From positions 1-36,693 of the forward strand of contig CACWZI010000046.1 of the NCBI GenBank assembly GCA_902765305.1: DNA of 36,693 nucleotides. The letters are read 5' to 3'. The stretch is from an uncultured Eubacteriales bacterium. Its GTDB lineage: Bacteria; Bacillota; Clostridia; Christensenellales; Aristaeellaceae. The stretch's first letter is position 1. The number at the start of each line of letters is the position of its first letter. Positions 10,820-19,054 of this stretch are shown one piece after another. Under the pieces are notes generated by a model. It was not told the DNA's origin. It saw nothing but the letters and a program-made list of their open reading frames with translations, and made no database searches. The position numbers were made by a program, and so were the translations under genes.

Positions 10820-12531
10820 ATAATCGGACGCTTGGCATACGGAAGTTTGATCGTATTCTCATGGCCTCCGCCATCGAGATGATCGTCGGCATCGTGATTG
10901 AGCTGATCGATTCGGCGGTGACTGGCCACATCGTCGGCATGGCGGGCCTTTCGGCGATGAACGTCGTCGCGCCGGTTCTCGGCTTCACCATCTTTACCGA
11001 AAACCTCTTTTCCGTCGGCACCAGTATGCTCTACGCAAAGCGCACCGGCGAATACCGGAAAAAAGCCTCGGAGCAGATATTCGGCATGGGGCTGTCGCTG
11101 TCTTCCCTGGTGGGCGTAATGACGTTTGCCGTCATCACGCTTCTTCTTCCGCTCTACCTGGACGCCATCGGCGTTCATGGGCGGGTGCGGGAATACGTGA
11201 TGATCTACATGTCCTTCCTGAGATTCGAGCTTATGCTGTCGCCGGTCTACGAGGTGCTGAACCTGCTGATTACCACGGACGGCGACGAATTCCTGAGCAT
11301 GGCGTCAAACATCGCCCGGCCACTTTTGAACATCGCGCTGTCCATTTGGCTGGGCAGGCGCTACGGCATCGCGGGCATCGGCATGGGCACGCTGATCAGC
11401 GCGGTCGTCGCCCTTGCGATCCTGATGCTGCACTTCTTCAGCCAGCGAAGCTCCCTGCGGCCCAGGCGCTATTTCTCCTGGAAGGACCTGCGGTCGATGC
11501 TGCTCTTCGGATGGAACGATTCCGCCATGTTCTTCGTGCTTCCGGCGCTGTTTTTTGTCATCACCAAGCTGGTCATCCTCCGCTTCGGGGAAACCTGGCT
11601 ACCGGTGCTGACGGTATTGTACGCGGTCATCGAGATCACCAGCGTGTTTGAATCCACCGGGGAGGCCATGCGGGCCATACTGCCCATCTACATGGGCGAT
11701 CAAAACAACCGGGCGGTACTGCGCCTGACAAAGCATTCCCGCAGGGTCAACCAGATATTCGGCGTCCTGTTCGGCGTTGTGCTGCTCGTAGCCGCCGACT
11801 GGATTCCCCTGGCCTTTGATATCGAAGAGCCGTATCTGCTGGCCGTTTGCGCCCGCGGCTTACGGATATTCGCAATTGCCTGCCCGACGCTCTCCGAAAT
11901 GGCGCTGGTCAATTCCTTCTATCTGAACACCGGCAAGCCGAAGATCGCCATGCTTGAAACGCTGTTGGCTCAGCTGGTCTGTCCGCTGGTGCTGGTCGTT
12001 CCGATGATCCTTCTGTTCGGCATGGACGGCATCTTCATCGGCTTCGCGGCCTCCGCCTACCTCGCGCTGCTGATCCTCGGTGTCGTGCTCTATACCCGCT
12101 TTGGCAGGGAATCGTTCCCGTATTATCTCAAGGACAACGGCTGCCCGATACTTGATGAGGAAGTCGCGCTGGACGAGGCGGACGTCATGGCCTTTGTCGG
12201 GCGGGTGGACGGCTTCCTGTCGGCGCACGGCATGGCGAAGAAAACAGCCCTCCGCGTCGAACTCGCCTGCGAGGAATACCTGCTGCTGATTCGGGATCAG
12301 AACAAGGACGAGAAGGTGGAGGCGGAGTGCTGCGTTCGCGTCGAACCGGGCGATGTCGTTCTCTCCATCTGGGACAGCGGTGAGGTGTTCGACATGACGG
12401 ACGAGGATGCCTTTCCAGGCAGCATGCGCGGCTTTGTGGTGGCATCGCTGATGGTGCGGCAGACAGGCAAGAAGCACATGATCGCCACCAGCTTCAACCG
12501 GAATTGCTTCCGCTTTCCGATCGGACCATAG
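10816..12531 (+). CDS. MATE-type transporter fused to a C-terminal HATPase_c_2 (anti-sigma-kinase-like) domain
   Basis: 571 residues from GTG 10816, which overlaps the preceding stop as GTGA. Residues 1 to about 440 form a 12-TM MATE-like transporter, starting near ILMASAIEMIVGIVIELID and ending near LILGVVLYTRFGRE. The last about 125 residues are soluble and resemble the RsbW/SpoIIAB Bergerat fold: helix with ELACEEYLLLI at the N-box position, G1-like WDSGEVFDMTDED, and G2-like GSMRGFVVASLMV. The Asn that binds Mg at the N-box is replaced by Leu, so ATP binding may be weakened or lost. Ordinary MATE proteins end after the last TM at about 450 residues. An upstream in-frame ATG at 10681 lies inside the previous gene and is not used. 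A terminator follows at 12567. Confidence 0.87.
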   Translation: MNNRTLGIRKFDRILMASAIEMIVGIVIELIDSAVTGHIVGMAGLSAMNVVAPVLGFTIFTENLFSVGTSMLYAKRTGEYRKKASEQIFGMGLSLSSLVGVMTFAVITLLLPLYLDAIGVHGRVREYVMIYMSFLRFELMLSPVYEVLNLLITTDGDEFLSMASNIARPLLNIALSIWLGRRYGIAGIGMGTLISAVVALAILMLHFFSQRSSLRPRRYFSWKDLRSMLLFGWNDSAMFFVLPALFFVITKLVILRFGETWLPVLTVLYAVIEITSVFESTGEAMRAILPIYMGDQNNRAVLRLTKHSRRVNQIFGVLFGVVLLVAADWIPLAFDIEEPYLLAVCARGLRIFAIACPTLSEMALVNSFYLNTGKPKIAMLETLLAQLVCPLVLVVPMILLFGMDGIFIGFAASAYLALLILGVVLYTRFGRESFPYYLKDNGCPILDEEVALDEADVMAFVGRVDGFLSAHGMAKKTALRVELACEEYLLLIRDQNKDEKVEAECCVRVEPGDVVLSIWDSGEVFDMTDEDAFPGSMRGFVVASLMVRQTGKKHMIATSFNRNCFRFPIGP

Positions 12532-12566
12532 ACGGTATCGGGGGAAAAATTGGCGTTAAATTTTTG

Positions 12567-12591
12567 AGAGGCGGGCAAATCGCCTCTTTTT
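12567..12591 (+). terminator. Rho-independent terminator after the MATE pair
   Basis: Seven-base stem AGAGGCG / CGCCTCT with a 7-base loop, with the stem's last T running into TTTT. It lies 36 bases beyond the stop of the fusion gene and before the next shared element. Confidence 0.8.
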
Positions 12592-12622
12592 CGCCCCTGA
12601 TCGGAGGGATTCAGGGGGTTTC

Positions 12623-12656
12623 TGTCATGTTTTTGGCCGGATGGGACATTATCATG
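12623..12656 (+). promoter_or_regulatory. Shared upstream element, copy B (before the HD-GYP operon)
   Basis: The segment opening TGTCATGTTTTTGGCCGGAT matches copy A (9243-9276) at 27 of 34 bases, including TGTCATGTT, TTGGCCGGA, GG, TTAT and ATG. It starts 31 bases after a terminator and ends 101 bases before the HD-GYP gene. This placement marks the start of a separate transcription unit. Confidence 0.55.
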
Positions 12657-12678
12657 TATTATAGATTATTGTGGGTTT

Positions 12679-12709
12679 TTGTCGGGACCTGAAACATAAT
12701 CGGTATAAT
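12679..12709 (+). promoter_or_regulatory. Possible promoter of the HD-GYP operon
   Basis: TTGTCG (12679-12684), 19-base spacer, TATAAT (12704-12709). The -10 is perfect; the -35 and spacing are poor. This fits an activator-dependent promoter just downstream of shared element copy B. Confidence 0.45.
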
Positions 12710-12757
12710 ACAGGGCATGCATGATCGAGGGCACGGCTTGAAAGCAGAGAGGAGCCA

Positions 12758-15163
12758 ATGAGCGTGGAGATACTGAAGCAGTACCAAGCGGACATCATGC
12801 TGATACTCATCGGCATCTGCGCCATCATAACGGTGTTTGTCTATCTGACGAACACGATGTCACAAAAGAGAAAGATCATTTTGATGCAGATGGAGCTCAG
12901 CGCCATGTTCCTGCTGATTGCCGACAGGAGGGCTTATATCTACCGGGGAGACGCGAGCACGCTGGGCTGGTGGATGGTGCGCATCAGCAATTTTCTGGTT
13001 TTCTTCCTAATGCTGGCCGTCATCTACAGCTTCAATCTATACCTGATCGACCTGTATACCCACGAGGGCAAGCTCGAAACAGCGCCCCGCCGATTAAAGG
13101 TCGTAAAACATCTCGCGCTGTTAGGCATGGCGCTGGTCGTCATCTCCCAGTTCACGGGGTTTTACTATACCTTCGACGAGATGAACCGCTACCAGAGAGC
13201 GCCGGGTTTCATCGTCTGCTATATCATCCCGCTCTCGATCCTGCTGCTGCAAATGTCGGTTATATTGCAGTACTACAGGAACCTGAGCCACAGCATGCGG
13301 CTCTCGCTGTTGGTTTTTACGGCGGGTTCTGTCGTCGCGTCCGTCTTCCAGGTCTTTATGTACGGCATCTCGCTGAACAACATGACCATTGTCGCCATGA
13401 CGGCGCTGCTGTATGTCTTTGCGCTCAAGGACATGACGCGGGAGGTGGAACACGCCCGTAATGTGGAAATCGAGTCGTACAAAGAAGCGCAGAAGAAGGA
13501 GCACGCCCTTTTCGAGCAGACGGCGGAGGCCCTTGCGGCTGCCATCGACGCCAAGGATAAATACACGCACGGCCATTCGTCCCGCGTGGCCATGTACTCC
13601 ACTCAAATCGCTCGGGAGTCCGGGAAGAGCGAGGAGGAATGCGAGAAGGTCTACTTCGCGGCGCTGCTGCACGATGTGGGCAAGATCGGCGTGCCGGACG
13701 CCATCATCAACAAGGACAGCAAGCTGACCGACGAGGAATTCGCCTGGATCAAGCGGCATCCCGTGTTCGGGAACCAAATTCTCTCCAGCATCCAGCAGTC
13801 GCCCTATCTGAGCATCGGGGCGCACTACCACCACGAGCGATACGACGGCCGGGGCTATCCGGAGGGGCTTAAGGGCGAAGACATCCCAGACCTCGCACGG
13901 ATCATCGCTGTGGCGGATTCCTACGACGCCATGACCTCCAAACGCAGCTATCGCGATCCCTTGCCCCAGCAGATCGTGCGTGAGGAGCTGGTCAAGGGCA
14001 TGGGCACCCAATTCGATGCCGAATACGCCAAGGTCATGCTGAGCCTGCTCGACCGGGACGTGGAATACCGAATGAAGGAGCACATGGAGGACACGGACGA
14101 AGCGTTCATTACCCGTCTGCATTGCGAAAGCGTCTATCACGAGTGTTCGGTGGGCTTCCAGATTACCGATGCGGTCACCAAAATTCGCCTGTACAGCAGG
14201 GCGGACGAGGGCTTTGACGAAGCAGGGAGCCCCCCTGCGCTAATACTGTTCGACGCGCTGGATGGCAGGGTTCATGAGGATCCATCTCAGAATAAAGAAC
14301 TACTCTATATGGAATACGGCCAGATTCGGTTTGACGGGCGAACGCTGTGCAAAGCGGCGCGCAAGATCGAGACAAAGGTGTTGGACGGCGAAGGGAATAC
14401 CGGCGCGGCCGGGAAGAAATCAACCGCGCATTATAGCGCATACGAAATCGAGGCTGTCCGACACAGGGACCACGCCATGATTCGCATATCAGACGGCAAG
14501 CAGACCGTACAGAGCATCGTCGCGTTCCCGGACAGCACGCGGTTCGCCTATCTGTCCCTCACCGGCGAGCATTGCACGATCAGCAGCATCCATGTGGATG
14601 AGGATGCCGGCGTCGTTCCGGAGGATTATATTCCGCGCATTGCCGAGGAAATCAGTTATATCAAGGGCTGTCCGCAGGGTGACATTCCCAATTTGCAGGT
14701 CGATGGCTGGCGCACCCAGGCAACGCAGGGTGTTCCCATCAACGACAGAATGGAGATCGCTTTCCACACGCAGAGCCTGCCCACGGCCCGCCTCATATGG
14801 CACTGCCCCTTCGTCACGATCTTTACTTCAAAGGATGGAAGGGTTGGCGGAGAAGGGTATCGGGAGTTCCTGCTTCTGCGCCTGGACGGGGAGAACTGGG
14901 AATCTGATTCCCATGTTGAAAACAAGGTTGAAATCAATCGAACAGGCGCTTTTGGAGGCTGGAATAACTGGAAAGAGAAGAACCGCGAGGGACTGGACTG
15001 CCGGGTCAGCATCCAACGGGAGGGCAATACCGTCGCCATGACTACCGAAAACATGGGCATTTCTCTTTCCAGCGTGACGACGGTCAAGGACGAGGTCGAT
15101 GAACTCTACGTCGCCCTCACCGGCGATCAGATTGCGCTTACGAATATCAGGCTTGCCCATTGA
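12758..15163 (+). CDS. Membrane HD-GYP domain protein (predicted c-di-GMP phosphodiesterase) with a long C-terminal extension
   Basis: 801 residues. Six or seven hydrophobic segments cover residues 10-225. A linker helix (about 225-255) leads to a full HD-GYP domain (about 255-430): HGHSSRVA, LLHDVGK (His305-Asp306), HHERYDGRGYPEG (GYP 366-368) and VADSYDAM. HD-GYP enzymes hydrolyse cyclic di-GMP, usually with a two- or three-metal site, and the metal ligands are present. Residues about 440-801 form a large beta-rich extension that I do not recognise; its last 200 residues read like a concanavalin-type beta-sandwich. From topology it should be cytoplasmic. GAGAGGAG precedes ATG 12758. First gene of a three-gene unit. 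Confidence 0.9.
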   Translation: MSVEILKQYQADIMLILIGICAIITVFVYLTNTMSQKRKIILMQMELSAMFLLIADRRAYIYRGDASTLGWWMVRISNFLVFFLMLAVIYSFNLYLIDLYTHEGKLETAPRRLKVVKHLALLGMALVVISQFTGFYYTFDEMNRYQRAPGFIVCYIIPLSILLLQMSVILQYYRNLSHSMRLSLLVFTAGSVVASVFQVFMYGISLNNMTIVAMTALLYVFALKDMTREVEHARNVEIESYKEAQKKEHALFEQTAEALAAAIDAKDKYTHGHSSRVAMYSTQIARESGKSEEECEKVYFAALLHDVGKIGVPDAIINKDSKLTDEEFAWIKRHPVFGNQILSSIQQSPYLSIGAHYHHERYDGRGYPEGLKGEDIPDLARIIAVADSYDAMTSKRSYRDPLPQQIVREELVKGMGTQFDAEYAKVMLSLLDRDVEYRMKEHMEDTDEAFITRLHCESVYHECSVGFQITDAVTKIRLYSRADEGFDEAGSPPALILFDALDGRVHEDPSQNKELLYMEYGQIRFDGRTLCKAARKIETKVLDGEGNTGAAGKKSTAHYSAYEIEAVRHRDHAMIRISDGKQTVQSIVAFPDSTRFAYLSLTGEHCTISSIHVDEDAGVVPEDYIPRIAEEISYIKGCPQGDIPNLQVDGWRTQATQGVPINDRMEIAFHTQSLPTARLIWHCPFVTIFTSKDGRVGGEGYREFLLLRLDGENWESDSHVENKVEINRTGAFGGWNNWKEKNREGLDCRVSIQREGNTVAMTTENMGISLSSVTTVKDEVDELYVALTGDQIALTNIRLAH

Positions 15164-15197
15164 ATGAACCAATATAGAAATGGAGGAAGGAAGCAAT

Positions 15198-15758
15198 ATG
15201 AAGACGGATATCATCATTATTGACAGTCAGCCCAGCAGCTTCGAGAGAGCTCTAGATGAGACGAACAAGCTCGCCGCCAACTTGGGACTGAGCGTGAAGG
15301 ACGCCCAGATGCAGACGCTCATGATGGAGGAGGTACTGGGCCTGGCCAGGAGCGTGATCGGCGATACCCAGGCGCGCTTCTGGATTGAAGCAGAAGACCA
15401 GCGGATCGACCTTCGCCTGACCACCGAAGCCGTGCTGAGCAAGGAAATGCGCTACCACCTGATCCATTCCTCCACAAGCCAGAAGAACGAAGCGGCAAAG
15501 GGCATCTTCGGTAAGCTGCGCGACAGTATCGAACAGTCGCTGGCGGGCAGCGAGGCGGTTTATACAGAGGAGGCGGTTCCGTCGGAGTTGATCAATGATA
15601 TGCCCGACTATGTCGTTACAGATCCGGAATGGGACGGCCTGGAGCGAAAGCTGCTGCGCCACATGGCTGATGACGTAAAGATCGCCATTCGCGGCAAGCA
15701 GGTGGACATCACCGTCAGCAAAGACCTTTCCAATTCCAGCGCTTTCAATCGCGACTGA
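15198..15758 (+). CDS. Small protein resembling a degenerate anti-sigma-type ATPase fold
   Basis: 186 residues from ATG 15198, behind GGAGGAAGGAAG. No signal peptide or TM segment. The N-terminal half (strand, helix DETNKLAANLGL, helix QMQTLMMEEVLGLARSVIG, strands WIEAEDQRIDLRLTTEA) has the order of a Bergerat-fold domain. The N-box Asn position holds Gly, and no DxGxG box is seen, so ATP binding is unlikely. The C-terminal half (AAKGIFGKLRDSIEQSL and a final strand pair) is unfamiliar. It lies between two HD-GYP genes, 34 bases after one and 61 before the other, so it is probably co-transcribed. It may be a partner-switch protein for the ATPase-like tail of the 10816-12531 transporter (inference). 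Confidence 0.7.
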   Translation: MKTDIIIIDSQPSSFERALDETNKLAANLGLSVKDAQMQTLMMEEVLGLARSVIGDTQARFWIEAEDQRIDLRLTTEAVLSKEMRYHLIHSSTSQKNEAAKGIFGKLRDSIEQSLAGSEAVYTEEAVPSELINDMPDYVVTDPEWDGLERKLLRHMADDVKIAIRGKQVDITVSKDLSNSSAFNRD

Positions 15759-15819
15759 TTGCGGGAAGATCGAACAGAGAACATCTGCCGACGGAAATGC
15801 TTTGTGGGAGGGCTGAATT

Positions 15820-18800
15820 GTGAATCTCAGGGTTTTCAGGAAAAAAACTTCAAAATGGGCGCAATCGCTCCGGCTTTGTCTTTGCATGATGATGGCGCTT
15901 TTGTTCGTCATCCAGTATGGAAGCTATGCTTTGGCTGAGTCAACCACGGAGACGTCGAAATCGGACGAGGTTCACATTTCGGTCGATCTCGAAGGACAAA
16001 CCGAAGGCTACTCCGCGGTGCTGTACGACAACAGCAACGGCCTTCCAACCTCCGAAGCGAACGCCATTGCCGAGACCAGCGAGGGTTTTATCTGGATCGG
16101 CAGCTATGCCGGCCTGATCCGGTATGACGGCAATACCTTTGAGCGATTGGACTCCACGGGGGGTATTTCCAGCATCAAATGCCTGCATGTGGACAGCCGG
16201 GATCGGCTTTGGATGGGTACCAATGACAACGGCGTCGCGGTCATGGATAAGGGAGAGTTTCGGTTTTGGGGAAAGATGGATGGCATGAAATCCGCTCATA
16301 CCCGGGCCATTACCGAGGATGAGAACGGTACGATCTACATCGCCACCACCTGCGGCATCGCCACCATTGACGCGGATTACAACCTGGCCATGCTGGAGGA
16401 CGATCTGATCGCCGAGGCGAACATGCGTTACATTACAATGGGAACCGATGGGCTGATCTACGGGCTCACAAATCTGGGCGATATCATGACGCTTAAGGAC
16501 GGCAGGCTGCAGAGCTATATCCCCGCCGGTGAAAACACGGTCACCGGCGCTGTCGGCGCGTTCTATCCGGACATGTATGAACCTGGGATGGTCTATATGC
16601 AGACCGTGAATTATCCTTTCTGCCGCGCCCGGATGGGAGACGCGCTGACAGGCATTGTGGAGATCGATATCCAGCCGCTGTCCACGGTGCAGATGATCTC
16701 GAGCATCGACGGCAAGCTGTGGATCTGCGCCTCCAACGGCATCGGTTATGTGGAAAACGATGAATTCCACCTGCTGGAGAACCTGCCCATGAACAACAGC
16801 GTGGGCGGTGTGATGATGGACTACCTGGGCAATCTCTGGTTCACTTCTACCCGCCAGGGAGTGATGAAGATCGTTCCGAACCAGTTTTCCGATTTGTTCC
16901 AGCGCTTTGATTTGCCGACGAATGTGGTCAACACCACCTGTATGATCGAGGATAAGCTCCTGATCGGTTCGGATACGGGACTGACGGTGTTGGACGACAA
17001 TGGCCCGGTATCCAGCCTCCCGTTGACAAAAGCGATCACGGTGAACGGCGAAGACCTGGGCGCTGATGATCTGATCGAGCTGCTTGACGGCTGCCGCATT
17101 CGTTCGATCATTCGCGACAGTCACGACCGGGCTTGGATCTCCATCTGGCGAAAGCTGGGGCTGGTGTGCTACGATCATGGCGAGGTAGTCGTATTTCCTC
17201 AGGAAAACGGCCATTTTGCCAGTCTGCGAGCTGTTGCCGAAAAAGAGGATGGCAAAATCCTTGTGGCGCTGGCCGGCGGCGTGAACATCATTGAAGGAGA
17301 CCGCATGATCGGCTCTTATGGCGAACAGGATGGTATCTCAAACACAGAAAGCCTCACCGTCACGGAAGGGCTGAACGGAGAAATCGTGCTGGGCAGCAAC
17401 GGCGGGGGCATCTACATCATTGATGATTCGGGCGTCAAAAATATCAACGTGGAGGACGGCCTGCCTTCGGATGTGGTGATGCGCGTCAAGAAGGACAAAA
17501 AACATAACGTCGTCTGGATCGTTTGCAGCAGCGCCATTGCTTACATGACGCCGGATCATCACATCACGACGATTCAAAAGTTCCCCTACACAAATAACTT
17601 CGATCTTTACGAAAACAGCCAGGGTGATATGTGGGTGCTCTCAAGCAACGGCATCTATGTGGTTCCGACAGAAGAGCTGCTGGCCAACGGCGAAATCAGC
17701 CCTGTCTATTACAGCCTTGCCAACGGCCTGCCCTGTATCGCCACCGCGAATTCCTACAGTGAGCTGACCGCGGAAGGTGATTTGTATATCGCGGGCAGCA
17801 CCGGCGTGTGCAAGGTCAACATCGACCAGCCGTTTGAGGATGTCAATGAACTCAAAGCGGTGGTGCCCTATGTGGAGGCGGACGGGGCGCGCATTTACCC
17901 GGATGAAAACGGCGCGTTTACCATCTCGTCCGGCACGCAGAAGCTGACGGTTCCCAGCTTCGTGTTCAACTATTCCCTGAGCGATCCTCAGGTGAGCCTT
18001 CAGCTTCAAGGCTTTGAACGAGGCAGCACGACCGTCAGACGCAGCAATATGGTGCCCATCGACTACACCAATCTTCGGGGCGGCACTTATCACTATGTGA
18101 TGCAGCTCAGGGACAATATGGGCCGCGGCAACAAGGTCGTTACCGTTCAGATCACAAAGGAAAAGGCTTTTTATGAGGAAGTCTGGTTCTATGTCGTCGC
18201 GGGACTGGCCGCGCTGCTGCTGTTGGTCGTGATCGTTGGGCTTTATGTCCGCCGGAAGACGCAAAAGCTGGAAAAGAAGCACAAGGAAACCATGGCCTTC
18301 GTCAGCGGCATCACCGAGGCGTTCGCAAAGGTCATCGATATGAAGGACCGCTATACCAACGGTCATTCCTCCCGCGTGGCGAAGTATACCGCCATGCTGG
18401 CAAGGGAACTGGGCTGCGACGAGGAGACGGTGGAAAAATACTACCGCATCGCGCTGCTGCACGATGTCGGCAAGGTGGGCGTGCCTCAAGAGGTGTTGAA
18501 CAAGCCCGGCAAACTGACGGATGAGGAATTCGAGATCATCAAGTCGCACACTACGCAGGGATACGATGCGCTGAAGGAAATCACCATCATGCCGGAGCTG
18601 GCCATCGGGGCCCAGGCCCACCACGAACGTCCCGACGGCAGGGGCTATCCCAACCATTTGAAGGGCGACGAGATCCCACGAGTGGCGCAGATCATCGCCG
18701 TTGCGGACTGCTTCGACGCGATGTATTCCAACCGTCCCTACCGCAACCGCATGAACTTTGATAAGGTGGTTTCCATCATCAAGGAGGTCTCTGGAAGTCA

Positions 18801-18924
18801 GCTGGCGCCGGACGTGGTGGACGCATTCCTGCGACTGGTGGACAAAGGAGAGTTCCGTGATCCCGATGACGTGGGCGGAGGCAGCATGGAGAATATCGAG
18901 AACATCCGCAGCAAGGAATCATAA
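15820..18924 (+). CDS. Extracellular beta-propeller sensor with cytoplasmic HD-GYP domain
   Basis: 1034 residues from GTG 15820, behind GGGAGGG. Signal peptide at 1-40 (hydrophobic core LCLCMMMALLFVIQYGSYAL). Residues about 55-690 consist of two-component-regulator propeller repeats (for example GFIWIGSYAGLIRYDGNTF, DRLWMGTNDNGVAVMD, GNLWFTSTRQGVMKI). A Y_Y_Y-like domain follows (about 710-785; LRGGTYHYVMQLRDNMG), then one TM helix (787-810) and a coiled linker. A complete HD-GYP domain ends the protein: LLHDVGK with His881-Asp882 and HHERPDGRGYPNH with GYP 942-944. The outer half is like hybrid two-component sensors that bind oligosaccharides, but the output is c-di-GMP hydrolysis instead of a kinase. 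Last gene of the operon. Confidence 0.93.
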   Translation: MNLRVFRKKTSKWAQSLRLCLCMMMALLFVIQYGSYALAESTTETSKSDEVHISVDLEGQTEGYSAVLYDNSNGLPTSEANAIAETSEGFIWIGSYAGLIRYDGNTFERLDSTGGISSIKCLHVDSRDRLWMGTNDNGVAVMDKGEFRFWGKMDGMKSAHTRAITEDENGTIYIATTCGIATIDADYNLAMLEDDLIAEANMRYITMGTDGLIYGLTNLGDIMTLKDGRLQSYIPAGENTVTGAVGAFYPDMYEPGMVYMQTVNYPFCRARMGDALTGIVEIDIQPLSTVQMISSIDGKLWICASNGIGYVENDEFHLLENLPMNNSVGGVMMDYLGNLWFTSTRQGVMKIVPNQFSDLFQRFDLPTNVVNTTCMIEDKLLIGSDTGLTVLDDNGPVSSLPLTKAITVNGEDLGADDLIELLDGCRIRSIIRDSHDRAWISIWRKLGLVCYDHGEVVVFPQENGHFASLRAVAEKEDGKILVALAGGVNIIEGDRMIGSYGEQDGISNTESLTVTEGLNGEIVLGSNGGGIYIIDDSGVKNINVEDGLPSDVVMRVKKDKKHNVVWIVCSSAIAYMTPDHHITTIQKFPYTNNFDLYENSQGDMWVLSSNGIYVVPTEELLANGEISPVYYSLANGLPCIATANSYSELTAEGDLYIAGSTGVCKVNIDQPFEDVNELKAVVPYVEADGARIYPDENGAFTISSGTQKLTVPSFVFNYSLSDPQVSLQLQGFERGSTTVRRSNMVPIDYTNLRGGTYHYVMQLRDNMGRGNKVVTVQITKEKAFYEEVWFYVVAGLAALLLLVVIVGLYVRRKTQKLEKKHKETMAFVSGITEAFAKVIDMKDRYTNGHSSRVAKYTAMLARELGCDEETVEKYYRIALLHDVGKVGVPQEVLNKPGKLTDEEFEIIKSHTTQGYDALKEITIMPELAIGAQAHHERPDGRGYPNHLKGDEIPRVAQIIAVADCFDAMYSNRPYRNRMNFDKVVSIIKEVSGSQLAPDVVDAFLRLVDKGEFRDPDDVGGGSMENIENIRSKES

Positions 18925-18934
18925 GTAAGCTTAC

Positions 18935-18960
18935 AGCGTCTCTTCTTTGGAGGGGGCGCT
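18935..18960 (+). terminator. Possible terminator of the HD-GYP operon
   Basis: AGCGTCTC (18935-18942) pairs with GGGGCGCT (18953-18960) through six Watson-Crick and two G-U pairs. It is followed by a T-rich stretch (TATTCTTTTA). Eleven bases beyond the operon stop. Confidence 0.45.
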
Positions 18961-19019
18961 TATTCTTTTATACATATCAAATGATTCACCCAGACCCACT
19001 CCAAGAGTGTAAATATCGA

Positions 19020-19048
19020 TTGTCCTGACGTGGGGAGTACTTTATATA
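19020..19048 (+). promoter_or_regulatory. Possible promoter of a non-coding transcript
   Basis: TTGTCC (19020-19025), exactly 17 bases, TATATA (19043-19048). Transcription would start near 19055, at the first base of a long paired structure. Confidence 0.45.
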
Positions 19049-19054
19049 AAGTTA

